A stretch of DNA of 64,000 nucleotides. Origin: a virus. Location: positions 1 to 64,000 of the IMG/VR virus record IMGVR_UViG_3300028571_002036; one strand, given 5' to 3'. Positions 52,040-59,666 of this stretch are shown in pieces (the stretch's first letter is position 1; each line of letters starts with the position of its first letter). Made by a program: the position numbers and the translations under genes. The notes under the pieces were generated by a model. It worked only from the letters and a program-made list of their open reading frames with translations, was not told the origin of the DNA and did not search any database.

Positions 52040-52111
52040 GGGCCCATAGGTAAAGGGATATACCCTCTCACTTCTAATGAGATATTTCAGGTTCGAATCC
52101 TGGTGGGCCTA
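52040..52111 (+). tRNA. tRNA-Arg (anticodon TCT)
   Basis: GGGCCCA pairs with TGGGCCT with one G-T. Anticodon arm TCTCA-CTTCTAA-TGAGA gives TCT. T-arm CAGG-TTCGAAT-CCTG is standard. CCA is not encoded (ACA follows). Confidence 0.92.
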
Positions 52112-52119
52112 CAAAAGTT

Positions 52120-52296
52120 ATGAAATCAAGTCAAGAAGACATAAAAAAAACCCGATACAATGGTGTGGCACCTGAGGGCTATACCTTGCTTCGAAATGAA
52201 GTTTTAGCAGAACTAAAAAATTTTGATAATTGGAAAGCTTGGAAAAACGACGAAATTTCCCTCTACGACCTCGATAAGACGGATATTTCGGAATAG
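52120..52296 (+). CDS. Hypothetical small protein
   Basis: 58 residues, not recognised. KSSQEDIKKTRYNGVAPEG leads into a helix (LLRNEVLAELKNFDNWKAWKN) and an acidic end (ISLYDLDKTDISE). It begins nine bases after tRNA-Arg, so it would share that transcript. Composition looks like a genuine protein; Trp and aromatic residues are spaced as in a small globular domain. Confidence 0.55.
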   Translation: MKSSQEDIKKTRYNGVAPEGYTLLRNEVLAELKNFDNWKAWKNDEISLYDLDKTDISE

Positions 52297-52338
52297 AATT
52301 CATAATTTTGATATATTTAAACCTAAACCCCCCTTTCT

Positions 52339-52467
52339 ATGAATCCTGAAATTCTCAACACCACTGATATCCTCTTCCAAAGCGGTCAAATTATTGACAA
52401 AGCTCAATGTGAGATTTATCTTTGTGAATGGGATAATATCCATGGTGATATTGTCTTGTTTGTATAA
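52339..52467 (+). CDS. Hypothetical very small protein
   Basis: 42 residues, not recognised. NPEILNTTDILFQSGQIIDKA followed by CEIYLCEWDNIHGDIVLFV. It lies between the 58-residue gene and tRNA-Gly, eight bases from the tRNA. Short, but its composition is protein-like; real coding is uncertain. Confidence 0.4.
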   Translation: MNPEILNTTDILFQSGQIIDKAQCEIYLCEWDNIHGDIVLFV

Positions 52468-52474
52468 ATAAAAA

Positions 52475-52547
52475 GCGGTAATAGCTCAGTTGGTAGAGCA
52501 CGTTCCTTCCAAGTACGGGGTCGCAGGTTCGAATCCTGTTTACCGCT
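52475..52547 (+). tRNA. tRNA-Gly (anticodon TCC)
   Basis: GCGGTAA pairs with TTACCGC. D-arm GCTC-AGTTGGTA-GAGC. Anticodon arm CGTTC-CTTCCAA-GTACG gives TCC. T-arm CAGG-TTCGAAT-CCTG. A clean 73-nt tRNA. Confidence 0.93.
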
Positions 52548-52550
52548 CAA

Positions 52551-52756
52551 AGTAGACCTTCAAAAGGGCCCTTCCGTATTTATACGGCTTGTTGGGCCCG
52601 GGTCTATTTTAAAATAAACAGTACCTCGAGGCTTCCCGTAAGAACAGCTCTAAATTCTGAGGTCTTATAGTGATACAAGTGAATAACCCAAGGCATAAGA
52701 TACAATCACACCCCCAACCTCTCCTTGGAGGACGCTTCAAGGATGTTGGGGTTTTA
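52551..52756 (+). ncRNA. Structured RNA of unknown family
   Basis: A 200-nt stretch between two tRNAs with no credible ORF. TAGACC (52553-52558) pairs with GGTCTA (52601-52606), enclosing GGGCCC / GGGCCC (52566-52571, 52594-52599) and a CCGTAT / ATACGG hairpin. Then ACCTC / GAGGT (52623-52627, 52659-52663), TCTTAT / ATAAGA (52663-52668, 52695-52700), and CCCCAAC / GTTGGGG (52712-52718, 52745-52751) followed by TTTT like a terminator. It does not match 6S, RNase P or a ribozyme that I know. Confidence 0.55.
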
Positions 52757-52832
52757 GCCGAAGTAGCTCAGTGGTAGAGCAGCTTTCGTAAAAGATGGTG
52801 TGACGCGATAGGTTCGATTCCTGCCTTCGGCT
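52757..52832 (+). tRNA. tRNA-like element, anticodon unclear (possibly Thr-CGT)
   Basis: GCCGAAG pairs with CTTCGGC, the D-arm GCTC-AGTGGTA-GAGC is standard, and the T-arm ATAGG-TTCGATT-CCTGC is near standard. The anticodon arm is irregular: the best stem CTTT/AAAG leaves a four-base loop, and with TTCGTAAA as loop the anticodon would be CGT. The arm-to-T-stem interval is four to five bases too long. It is a real tRNA family member but perhaps non-functional. Confidence 0.65.
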
Positions 52833-52862
52833 CTTAATTACTCAATAAACTATTTATTGATT

Positions 52863-53495
52863 ATGAACAGTAGATTATTGAAAGAAATTTCTGAGATTAA
52901 AAAACAAATCTCTTTATTGGAAGACTATGTAAGAGTGGATGAAACAGGATTTTCATTCATTACTACCGATGATGATGCAACCAAAACTGACAAAATCTCA
53001 AGGGCTTTGTTACAAGATATCAACACCGCCGCTAAAAGAGCTGGTGTTAAAGCGGTTATAACTACCGCCAGCTCGGGACACTCTGAAAAAACTATTAGTG
53101 GAACTCGTAGTAGACATCCCGATAATAACGCGGTTGATATTTCAAATATCAATGGAGAAGCCGCTCAGGGTGCGAGTTCAAACAACCCAGGTAACCCAAA
53201 ATTCAAAAAACTTGGTGATGCTTTGGTGAATGAATTGGTTGATATGGGTTATTCTTTAAATGTCGAGAGTGGAAAAGATAAGGCAGTTTTATGGCAAACA
53301 AATACAGGTGGAAACCACTACAATCACATCCACATTTCAAATATTACGGATACACCAAGCGAAGAGTCAGAAACTGAAGATACCGAAACTACGACTGCCG
53401 GTGTCAGAGATGGTCAGTTTCAACAGGAAAAACCATCTTTTGATATCTCACAAACTTTAAAATCATTCCAAAAGTTCAAAGATATTTTCAAGTGA
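52863..53495 (+). CDS. M15-like D-Ala-D-Ala peptidase, probable endolysin
   Basis: Start at ATG 52863 (a TTG six bases earlier is less likely). About 210 residues. An N-terminal helix (NSRLLKEISEIKKQISLLEDYV) precedes a peptidase part with SRHPDNNAVDIS, equal to the SxHxxGxAxD zinc motif except that Gly is replaced, and NHYNHIHIS, which supplies the last zinc His and catalytic residue. A Glu/Thr-rich linker follows. No signal peptide, so a holin is needed. M15 peptidases cut peptidoglycan peptides. Confidence 0.7.
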   Translation: MNSRLLKEISEIKKQISLLEDYVRVDETGFSFITTDDDATKTDKISRALLQDINTAAKRAGVKAVITTASSGHSEKTISGTRSRHPDNNAVDISNINGEAAQGASSNNPGNPKFKKLGDALVNELVDMGYSLNVESGKDKAVLWQTNTGGNHYNHIHISNITDTPSEESETEDTETTTAGVRDGQFQQEKPSFDISQTLKSFQKFKDIFK

Positions 53496-53542
53496 CTTGT
53501 GGAAGGTGAGGGATTTGCTCTATCAAGTAAGTTTTCTGTGAC

Positions 53543-53707
53543 TTAAATCATATCAGGATTATCACCATCATTATCCTTTATCGAATTCAATATACTTGGT
53601 AATGCAAGTGCCAACAAAGACCACCAAGGATTCTCAAAGTGGTAAACAATATATCCAATTAATAGAATAAATGCGAGTCCCAAAACAATTATCGCTAATT
53701 CTTTCAT
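53543..53707 (-). CDS. Small single-span membrane protein (holin-like?)
   Basis: Start at 53707, an ATGA overlap with the preceding stop. 54 residues: KELAIIVLGLAFILLIGYIVYHF is one clear membrane span (residues 2-24), then WWSLLALALPSILNSIKD forms a second half-hydrophobic helix and an acidic tail ends the protein. Two short hydrophobic helices next to an endolysin gene (on the other strand) make a holin possible. Confidence 0.55.
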   Translation of the reverse strand: MKELAIIVLGLAFILLIGYIVYHFENPWWSLLALALPSILNSIKDNDGDNPDMI

Positions 53708-53994
53708 TGTTCCCAATCTGAAAATTTCAAACCCCACATCAAACCAATCATAGCCATTTCCCTTTCCGCAAGGTGTTTGTTGATTCTAAGATTTTTTCTT
53801 ATAAATTCAGTACCCCACAACTGCCATTCATCATTTTGAGCTTTGGTCATTTCCCATTCCTGATACCAAGAATCTTTTCTGTCTTTAATATCCTCGTAAG
53901 AAATATTATGACCTGCAATATAAAACATTTTGTTGATTAGTTCTTCAACAACTTTCTGATTTTTTTCCTGTTTTGATAATCGCTTCTTTGTCAT
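53704..53994 (-). CDS. Hypothetical protein
   Basis: 96 residues, not recognised. Basic N-terminus (TKKRLSKQEKNQKVVEELINK), then a Trp-rich helical part (DSWYQEWEMTKAQNDEWQLW) and a C-terminus with AMIGLMWGLKFSDWEQ. It is joined to the HAD gene upstream by a one-base overlap and to the membrane protein downstream by four. Confidence 0.55.
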   Translation of the reverse strand: MTKKRLSKQEKNQKVVEELINKMFYIAGHNISYEDIKDRKDSWYQEWEMTKAQNDEWQLWGTEFIRKNLRINKHLAEREMAMIGLMWGLKFSDWEQ

Positions 53995-54584
53995 TACATT
54001 AAAAATTTTATAATTTTATCCTTTATACCTGATTGCTTTATACCTTCCCAAGACCTTGGTGTTTGAACAAAATTACTTAAGCCTGGTTTGTTATCTGAAC
54101 CATCTCTGTCAGAAAATTGAGCACCCAAAAAATCTATAGACATATCCAAATCATCAACCGCAACCCAATGAGTAATCTCAGGATGAGATTCCAACCAATG
54201 TTGAATTTCCATGAATCTCTCTAATTCCAAATCAGCCCTGAATCTTAGTTTAGCCCATTCAGATGGAAATAAATCTTTAAACATTCCTGTGGTATCTATT
54301 GGTCTTTTAATAACACCCTGTGATAAGTAATAATCTCCAAGTTCCTCGAGTGTTGCGTGAAACCTCCAATCTGAACTCACCACATATTCTGCGCCTGTTT
54401 TCTCAAGAATTTTGTTGAAAACCTTAATCGCTTTTGGGTCGAAGTTATCAAATCGAACATATACAGGTAAGTCATTTGCTGATGTACCCATAGTTCTACC
54501 CTCTTTGATTTGTTTCTTCCTACGAGAACCCCAGTTCTCTGCCAAGCAGATTACACCATCATTATCTAAGAATATTACTTTCAT
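53994..54584 (-). CDS. HAD-superfamily hydrolase
   Basis: Start taken at 54584, where KVIFLDNDGVICLAENWG begins; an ATG at 54611 would add nine unrelated residues. 196 residues. LDNDGV has the nucleophile Asp and the Asp+2. YVVSSDWRFHATLEEL is motif II (Ser), and HWVAVDDLDMSID with later DGSDN gives the C-terminal acidic pair. It resembles the HAD proteins of the DUF2608/HAD_18 type that dephosphorylate small molecules. Confidence 0.75.
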   Translation of the reverse strand: MKVIFLDNDGVICLAENWGSRRKKQIKEGRTMGTSANDLPVYVRFDNFDPKAIKVFNKILEKTGAEYVVSSDWRFHATLEELGDYYLSQGVIKRPIDTTGMFKDLFPSEWAKLRFRADLELERFMEIQHWLESHPEITHWVAVDDLDMSIDFLGAQFSDRDGSDNKPGLSNFVQTPRSWEGIKQSGIKDKIIKFLM

Positions 54585-54744
54585 CTTGAATTGATTTGTA
54601 GTGAGATTCATAATATGTGAGTGGCATCAAATGTCCCTTTTCACCTGATATTGCTTCTTTGAGTGTTGAATAATGAAACACTTGGTCATTGGAAACAACA
54701 ACCCAATTTTTTTGGTTTGCTAAGTTTGGTCTAGTTAAATACAT
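54562..54744 (-). CDS. Hypothetical small protein
   Basis: 60 residues from ATG 54744. YLTRPNLANQKNWVVVSNDQ looks like a short beta unit followed by VFHYSTLKEAISGEKGHLMP. It overlaps the HAD gene by 23 bases and the upstream membrane-protein gene by 14 bases. Not recognised. Confidence 0.5.
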   Translation of the reverse strand: MYLTRPNLANQKNWVVVSNDQVFHYSTLKEAISGEKGHLMPLTYYESHYKSIQDESNILR

Positions 54745-54886
54745 AATACAACAAAGATACAACAAAAATTACTACCAAACTAATAAAGGCGATTTTATAT
54801 CCTCCTTGAATTTTGTGTTTTGACCTACCTTGCCAATCCTCGGGGTTCCAAGATTCTTTCCAATTGTCAGAATATTTGTTTCTCAT
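54731..54886 (-). CDS. Small C-terminally anchored membrane protein
   Basis: 51 residues. A charged, Trp-rich start (RNKYSDNWKESWNPEDWQGR) and a single C-terminal span (KIAFISLVVIFVVSLLYYVF, residues 31-50). No signal peptide. Possibly an inner-membrane protein with its N-terminus in the cytoplasm. Overlaps the next gene. Confidence 0.55.
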   Translation of the reverse strand: MRNKYSDNWKESWNPEDWQGRSKHKIQGGYKIAFISLVVIFVVSLLYYVFN

Positions 54887-54915
54887 ATTTTTTTTAGTTA
54901 TTACAGAATGACTTG

Positions 54916-54981
54916 TAGCCCGACGGGGAATCGAACCCCTGAGTAAAAACCAGGTGCTCTATCTATTTGAGCTAATATCCC
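54916..54981 (-). pseudogene. Degenerate tRNA-Lys (TTT)-like element
   Basis: D-arm GCTC..GAGC and anticodon arm CCTGG-TTTTTAC-TCAGG (anticodon TTT) are intact, and a T-loop TTCGATT is present. But the element has only 66 nt. The anticodon stem and the T-stem share bases, as if about nine bases of variable loop and T-stem were deleted. The acceptor strands GGGATAT and TCGGGCT do not pair. It is probably a relic, although it retains a promoter. Confidence 0.6.
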
Positions 54982-54993
54982 TATTTGTTATTA

Positions 54994-55024
54994 CAAATAT
55001 AGAATAATAACATAAAAGACCAAA
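54994..55024 (-). promoter_or_regulatory. Bacteroidota-type promoter for tRNA-Lys-like element
   Basis: Minus strand: TTTG (55024-55021), 19-base spacer, TATATTTG (55001-54994), 12 bases before the tRNA-like element. Confidence 0.6.
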
Positions 55025-55807
55025 TTATTTTTCGATTCTTTTATTGAATGTGAAAACAGGATTTTGACAAAATCTTTGGTCGGTGACATAACATCGGTCT
55101 AAACCCATGATAATGTTGACATCATTTTCTAATGAAATTAATGGATGCAAGTCTTTTATCATTCCATGGAGTGAAACATGTTCCATCCAAAAATAAGCCA
55201 AAAAAGTTTTGATATATTTTTTTGGGACAACATTAAAAACATTTCCAGTTACCCTATTGTATGTATTCCAAAACCAAAACTCGCTTCCCAATGATTCAAC
55301 CATACTTTCTTTTTCATCCGTATAAAAACGAAAATCAGTCTCCGCCCACAAAAAGTTCATTTTGTTTTCGTTAATATTCAATTTTGAGATTGGGAGTTTG
55401 AATTGAGTGTCCGCCCTAACAAATACATACAAATCATATTCGGGAATTTCATCGTGTAATTTAAGAAATCTTCCACCACTTCTGAAATTTCCAGGACCCC
55501 ATTGCATGGGTACTTTTAATTGGTATAATTTACCAAGAAACTTTAAATCTTGATTAGAGATTTCATCGTAATCCAAATCAATTGCATAATATTCCTCTTT
55601 GAATTGTTGAAAATATTTGTGTTTGTTTGTTACCAAAGCGGTGTCAATCTTATAACCTAAACTCCTAAGAGGTTTGTAAATCATTTTCTGATGATTCGGA
55701 CGATTGTCCCTCATGTCAACAGAATAGGTATAAGAACCACTATAATCCAAAACCTTTTCGGAATATCCATTTCCGATATAGATTACTAAACAAGTTTTAT
55801 TAAACAT
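55025..55807 (-). CDS. Hypothetical protein, possible GT-A-like glycosyltransferase
   Basis: 260 residues. The start CLVIYIGNGYSEKVLDYSGSY is a Rossmann-like first strand, DLYVFVRADTQFKLP could be the GT-A metal strand (R-A-D-T in the DxD place), and GSEFWFWNTYNRVTGNVF follows. A late ISLENDVNIIMGLDRCYV may be an acceptor or base segment. These are weak signs; the family is not recognised. Confidence 0.45.
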   Translation of the reverse strand: MFNKTCLVIYIGNGYSEKVLDYSGSYTYSVDMRDNRPNHQKMIYKPLRSLGYKIDTALVTNKHKYFQQFKEEYYAIDLDYDEISNQDLKFLGKLYQLKVPMQWGPGNFRSGGRFLKLHDEIPEYDLYVFVRADTQFKLPISKLNINENKMNFLWAETDFRFYTDEKESMVESLGSEFWFWNTYNRVTGNVFNVVPKKYIKTFLAYFWMEHVSLHGMIKDLHPLISLENDVNIIMGLDRCYVTDQRFCQNPVFTFNKRIEK

Positions 55808-55843
55808 ACTTGTAGTAAAATAGTTATTTCTGCGGTAAAGTAA

Positions 55844-56785
55844 TTATATCTGTCCACCTTCAGCCGTATTTGCTTCGGGTTCATATAAATCCACCTCTAC
55901 TGGGAAATCTCTTAATTCAGTTTGTATTGCTCGGACCATTGGAGTTTCTTCCTGATACGACTTTTCAAGCTCTTTATAGAGAGAATAAGAAGTTTGCCAC
56001 GATTGTTCATTGAGTTGCCTGTTAGTGAAAGAATCTTTTACAAACAAAATGTCTTTTATTACATCCATAATCGCATTTGGTAATTCACACAACATGGAAT
56101 CAACTCTGTCGTCAACCATATTCCAAAAACTTAGCTCGGTTCCCTTATCTGAATGATTTCTATAAAAAACGGCAACTTTTTTTCCACTAATCTTATTGAT
56201 ACAATATACAAGTTTTCCATCTTCTGTATAATTGAAAAACTGACCCTGATATTTTTCAGAGGCGGTACACCATTTGGTCCCATAACCGTATTTTTGAGAA
56301 GCCTCAGCGGTAAATGGTCGAACAATTAACCATTCATCATCCTCATAATCTCTGAAAACTTGTTTTTGTAGTTTTTTTGAAATGTTCTTGAGTTTAATCA
56401 AACTTATTAATTGATGAATTTCTGAAATGTCCTTGATTTGCGTGACATCCATACCAGGTAATTGATTCTTTTCGGCAGCATCAATGAGATTTACCATCGA
56501 CCTAACCAACTCAGATTCGAAAGAACCTAAAAACTGATAAATCAAAGGTATTTGTTCGTCTGAAATATTTTTTAACTCCAAATTATAGATATCTCGTATT
56601 TCTCTACGAAAATCATCTATATGGTTTTTTTTAAAATTCCTCTGACTATAATTCTTCGTAAATAGTTTAACCATTAGGGGTGTATACTTGTTAGTTTTAC
56701 TTGGGTCAAGTAACATAATCACATCCAACAAATTCATTTTCATGAACTCCGAAGTTTGTTCTATAATGTCAGTTCGTTTTGCCAT
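55844..56785 (-). CDS. Hypothetical protein with TKWCTA motif
   Basis: 313 residues. The middle reads WLIVRPFTAEASQKYGYGTKWCTASEKYQ (residues about 163-191 in outline), then FFNYTEDGKLVYCIN and KVAVFYRNHSDKGTELSFWN. The G-T-K-W-C-T-A then Y-x-x-x-G-x-L-x-Y pattern recurs in proteins of large phages and mobile elements, with no known function. The N-terminal 150 residues are helical. A TTTG-N20-TATCTTTA promoter-like pair precedes it. Confidence 0.5.
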   Translation of the reverse strand: MAKRTDIIEQTSEFMKMNLLDVIMLLDPSKTNKYTPLMVKLFTKNYSQRNFKKNHIDDFRREIRDIYNLELKNISDEQIPLIYQFLGSFESELVRSMVNLIDAAEKNQLPGMDVTQIKDISEIHQLISLIKLKNISKKLQKQVFRDYEDDEWLIVRPFTAEASQKYGYGTKWCTASEKYQGQFFNYTEDGKLVYCINKISGKKVAVFYRNHSDKGTELSFWNMVDDRVDSMLCELPNAIMDVIKDILFVKDSFTNRQLNEQSWQTSYSLYKELEKSYQEETPMVRAIQTELRDFPVEVDLYEPEANTAEGGQI

Positions 56786-56836
56786 AATAAAATAATTTAT
56801 GTAAAGATAAGAAAGAAAAAAGTCACAACCAAAGAC

Positions 56837-56845
56837 TATTTATAA
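56837..56845 (+). promoter_or_regulatory. TATTTATAA element before Thr/Pro-repeat gene
   Basis: TATTTATAA lies 14 bases upstream of the ATG at 56860. Confidence 0.45.
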
Positions 56846-56859
56846 TAAGTTATTAAAAA

Positions 56860-58368
56860 ATGCCCACAGCTCGTCCTTTTGCTTATAATCCAGGTTCCCC
56901 TATTGCTGGAACTGAACAAGTCGGTGATATTGCCGTGGGTATAACTCCACAAAACTATTCGGGAGGATACGGAGGAGTCCGTTGGTGGAATGGACCCGAC
57001 GAAGACTTGGGATATATTATTTGTTACTCAGTTCCAACAGAGGACCACCCAAGCCCTGACGGACCAATTGCTGGTGTTGGATTTTTTAGGTCAAAATTCT
57101 TAACTGAACCATCCTTTATTGAAATTGCAGAATATGTTTCAAATGGACAAACATTTGCAACTGGTGCTGATGCAAAAATTTGGTTGAATGCAAATGGTTA
57201 TTGGACCTCCTATGATGCTGTTAGTGTTACACCTACTCCAACACCAACCCCTACCGAAACTATACCGGTTACCCCAAATCCAACAGGAACTCCAACACGA
57301 ACTCCAACACGAACTCCAAGACCTACGGTTACTCCAACTAACACACCTTACCCACCTAACACATATAAATTCTATTTGACTGAGGGTTCAAATCCTGTTG
57401 TCCCACAAAGTAATGGTGATATCATGTTTATCACTTCAGGAGATACGATAACATACAATCCAAATGATAGTTTTGAATTTGTGTTTACGGCAATCGATAA
57501 ATCAGGAACTTCACATCCTGAATATGATGATTTATTAATTTATGGTGGAACAATTACATTGACACAAGATACCAATACTTACATTGCAAGTGGTGACAGT
57601 GGATTTTTCTCTTATACTTCAACAATTGTAAGTTACTATTCAGCAAATTCTTTAGATGTAACACAGCTTTCGGCAAATCCGTTTGTTTCTGGAAGTCCAA
57701 TCTATTTAACTGCCTCTATTAATTATCCACCAACACCAACTCCAACAAATACTCCAACTAACACAGAAACACCTACCGAAACTCCAACTCAAACTCCTAC
57801 ACCAAGTGTAACTGTTGGACTAACTCCAACAATGACGCCAAGTAATTCGCCGACTCCTTCGGTAACGGCGTATATTACTCCAAACCCAACTGAAACTCCG
57901 ATAAATACGCCAACTAATACGGAAACATCAACCCCAACTCCAACACCTGCTGGACCAGGACAATATTTTTTCTTCCTTCCTGATGGGGCTACACCATCCA
58001 ATCCAGATAGTCCAGGTAATATAATGTTTCTTTCAGAAACTAGTGGACCTCAACTTGTAACATATAATTGGAATTTAGCTTTCTCTGCTTATATTAATGC
58101 AACAGATGCTTCTGGATTAAACCATCCTGATTATTACGATACTTTAACTTATGGAGGTACAGTAACAATGACTCAAGGGGCAAATACAATAATCTTCAGT
58201 GGTAATCCTTCAGTGTTTGTTGATTACGGAAGTGGTATTCTTGCAGTTGACCCTGTAACAATTCAAAGTAGTAGTTTTGTTTCAAGTACTCCGATAAACG
58301 TATTAGTTGAGGTAAATTATCCTCCAACACCCACACCAACAAATACAGTTACCCCAACACCATCATAA
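56860..58368 (+). CDS. Thr/Pro-repeat protein with two related beta-domains
   Basis: 502 residues. An N-terminal domain (about 1-120; [17 protein letters not shown]) is followed by a TPTPT linker. A first 120-residue beta-domain opens with [20 protein letters not shown] and contains [19 protein letters not shown] second T/P linker and a second domain with the same order follow ([38 protein letters not shown]). It ends in [13 protein letters not shown]. The domains look like an internal duplication. Probably a fibre or decoration protein. Confidence 0.65.
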   Translation: MPTARPFAYNPGSPIAGTEQVGDIAVGITPQNYSGGYGGVRWWNGPDEDLGYIICYSVPTEDHPSPDGPIAGVGFFRSKFLTEPSFIEIAEYVSNGQTFATGADAKIWLNANGYWTSYDAVSVTPTPTPTPTETIPVTPNPTGTPTRTPTRTPRPTVTPTNTPYPPNTYKFYLTEGSNPVVPQSNGDIMFITSGDTITYNPNDSFEFVFTAIDKSGTSHPEYDDLLIYGGTITLTQDTNTYIASGDSGFFSYTSTIVSYYSANSLDVTQLSANPFVSGSPIYLTASINYPPTPTPTNTPTNTETPTETPTQTPTPSVTVGLTPTMTPSNSPTPSVTAYITPNPTETPINTPTNTETSTPTPTPAGPGQYFFFLPDGATPSNPDSPGNIMFLSETSGPQLVTYNWNLAFSAYINATDASGLNHPDYYDTLTYGGTVTMTQGANTIIFSGNPSVFVDYGSGILAVDPVTIQSSSFVSSTPINVLVEVNYPPTPTPTNTVTPTPS

Positions 58369-58578
58369 ATCCCATCCTCAGGATTTACAGTCACAGTACA
58401 AGAAATTGGGTCTGATGTTGTTTGGTCGGGTTCCGGTAATTTGAACCTGACTAACTTAACATTTCAAAATAGCAGCACATTGACCGCAGGATTTTCAGCT
58501 ACTCAAGCAATTTGGGCTGCAGGTCCGAGGTTTTCAAAATATATTTTGCCATGTTTTTTTTTTCTTAAAATTAGTTAA
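58369..58578 (+). pseudogene. In-frame 3' extension after a stop codon (remnant domain)
   Basis: Directly after the TAA of the repeat protein the same frame continues for 69 codons with a protein-like sequence: SGFTVTVQEIGSDVVWSGSG, NLNLTNLTFQNSST and an AGFSATQAIWAAG stretch. This resembles N-terminal repeats of PEP-CTERM-type exported proteins. It has no start of its own and looks like a former C-terminal domain cut off by the stop, or a readthrough extension. Confidence 0.45.
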
Positions 58579-58614
58579 TTAAAAATTTAAAGTCAAATAG
58601 CGGAAAAACTTTAG

Positions 58615-58688
58615 GGTGAATAATGGGAATCGAACCCACGACGCTCGGAACCACAAACCGATGCTCTACCAACTGAGCTATATCCACC
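58615..58688 (-). tRNA. tRNA-His (anticodon GTG)
   Basis: GTGGATA pairs with TATTCAC, and the extra G-1 pairs with C73, the tRNA-His hallmark. Anticodon arm TCGGT-TTGTGGT-TCCGA gives GTG. T-arm GTGGG-TTCGATT-CCCAT. Confidence 0.92.
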
Positions 58689-58695
58689 GTAAAAA

Positions 58696-58801
58696 ACGTC
58701 GGGGTAGGAATCCCACCTACAAGCGAGAACAACCCTTTAAAAGGGTCTTGATGTTCTCCATTCAAAATTGAATGTGCCTTTGTCAATTCAGCCACCCGAC
58801 T
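58696..58801 (-). tRNA. Class II tRNA-like element (Ser-type) with very long variable arm
   Basis: GTCGGG pairs with CCCGAC, TG-GCTGA..AAAGGC is a Ser-type D-arm, and the anticodon stem CATTC/GAATG closes a six-base loop (AATTTT), so no anticodon can be named. The variable arm is about 38 nt: GAGAACA/TGTTCTC with an inner ACCC/GGGT hairpin. The T-arm GTAGG/CCTAC has an odd loop TGGGATT. About 106 nt in total. Confidence 0.6.
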
Positions 58802-58810
58802 AACCTATTT

Positions 58811-59353
58811 TTAATTTTTACCCACGACTTCAGCAACAACAAATCGTTCACCCGATAACACAGGTGTCACTTCATGAAATAGACTTCCATCAAAAAGAAT
58901 CGCCATTCCTTTTTCTTTAGGTACAACTTTATTATTAACAATTAATTCGCCACCCTCAAAGTCATCATTTAACATCAATATCACAAGCCATCTTGTATCG
59001 GATGAGGGAATGAAATCAATGTGTCTAGTATGTTTACCACCTAAAGGATAATGAGTAAAATAATGTGGGAATTCCAAAATAAAATTTGTAAGAATACATC
59101 CAAAACATTTTAAAAAAATATCCGATAGAAAAGGTAAATCATTTTTTTGTATCCCAACAATATCAACAACTCTATTTGGAGCATTTATTCTTGTAATAGA
59201 TTTTGAAGTAGTGTCCCACACATTTTTATCAATATCAATAAAAGAATTAAAACTATTCCAAAAGTTTATAACACTTTTAATTTCGTCATTAGAAATCACA
59301 TTTCGGATTATTTTAAAATCACCATAGTCTTCTATATTTTTACAAATATCCAT
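58811..59353 (-). CDS. 2OG-Fe(II) oxygenase
   Basis: 180 residues. HYPLGGKHTRHIDFIPSSDTRW carries the H-x-D iron ligands (His and Asp of HIDF), LVILMLNDDFEGGELIV is the core strand pair, and ILFDGSLFHEVTPV then GERFVVAEVV gives the distal His and the 2-oxoglutarate-binding Arg. The pattern matches prolyl-hydroxylase-like proteins, common in large phages. It might hydroxylate a phage or host protein or a nucleic acid. It follows a 53-residue gene and precedes the tRNA pair. Confidence 0.85.
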   Translation of the reverse strand: MDICKNIEDYGDFKIIRNVISNDEIKSVINFWNSFNSFIDIDKNVWDTTSKSITRINAPNRVVDIVGIQKNDLPFLSDIFLKCFGCILTNFILEFPHYFTHYPLGGKHTRHIDFIPSSDTRWLVILMLNDDFEGGELIVNNKVVPKEKGMAILFDGSLFHEVTPVLSGERFVVAEVVGKN

Positions 59354-59383
59354 TTGAAATTGTTTTGTAGAATAATAAATTAA

Positions 59384-59545
59384 TTATTTTTTTTCTTCAA
59401 TTTGAGACTCCATCAATTCAATTGCCCTTTTTAAGTGATTAACATAAAAAGGTATGTCAAATTTGTCTTCCTTTCCATATGATTTAACTGAATCTTGAAC
59501 ATATTTCAGTTCCCAAAGTATTTCATTTACGGTTTCTTTTGTCAT
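59384..59545 (-). CDS. Hypothetical small helical protein
   Basis: 53 residues. TKETVNEILWELKYVQDSVKS and VNHLKRAIELMESQIEEKK form two helices with heptad hydrophobics, probably a small helical hairpin. The ATG lies 16 bases downstream of tRNA-Phe on the same strand. Not recognised. Confidence 0.5.
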   Translation of the reverse strand: MTKETVNEILWELKYVQDSVKSYGKEDKFDIPFYVNHLKRAIELMESQIEEKK

Positions 59546-59561
59546 AATTTAATAATTTAAG

Positions 59562-59659
59562 TGGTGTGAGCGGGATTCGAACCACGCGGCACGGTCTTTT
59601 TCACGGACTTGCTCTACCATGGGAGTATCATATGAGTACTCCACCTGAGCTATCACACC
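59562..59659 (-). tRNA. tRNA-Phe (anticodon GAA) with a hairpin inserted in the D-loop
   Basis: GGTGTGA pairs with TCACACC, discriminator A. The D-stem GCTC/GAGC encloses AGGT, then GGAGTA-CTCATATGA-TACTCC, a 21-nt hairpin, and GGTA. The anticodon loop GTGAAAA gives GAA, with a C-A mismatch closing the loop. The T-stem GCG-T-GG/CCCGC has a bulged T; T-loop TTCGAAT. 98 nt in total. Confidence 0.7.
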
Positions 59660-59666
59660 ATTTTTG

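Noticed and set aside
52118-52303. Minus-strand frame between two tRNA genes
   Set aside because: The plus strand carries a better protein-like ORF (52120-52296) in line with its neighbours.
57789-58001. Minus-strand open frame rich in Gly and Val
   Set aside because: Antisense of the second T/P linker of the 56860 gene; composition follows from the repeats.
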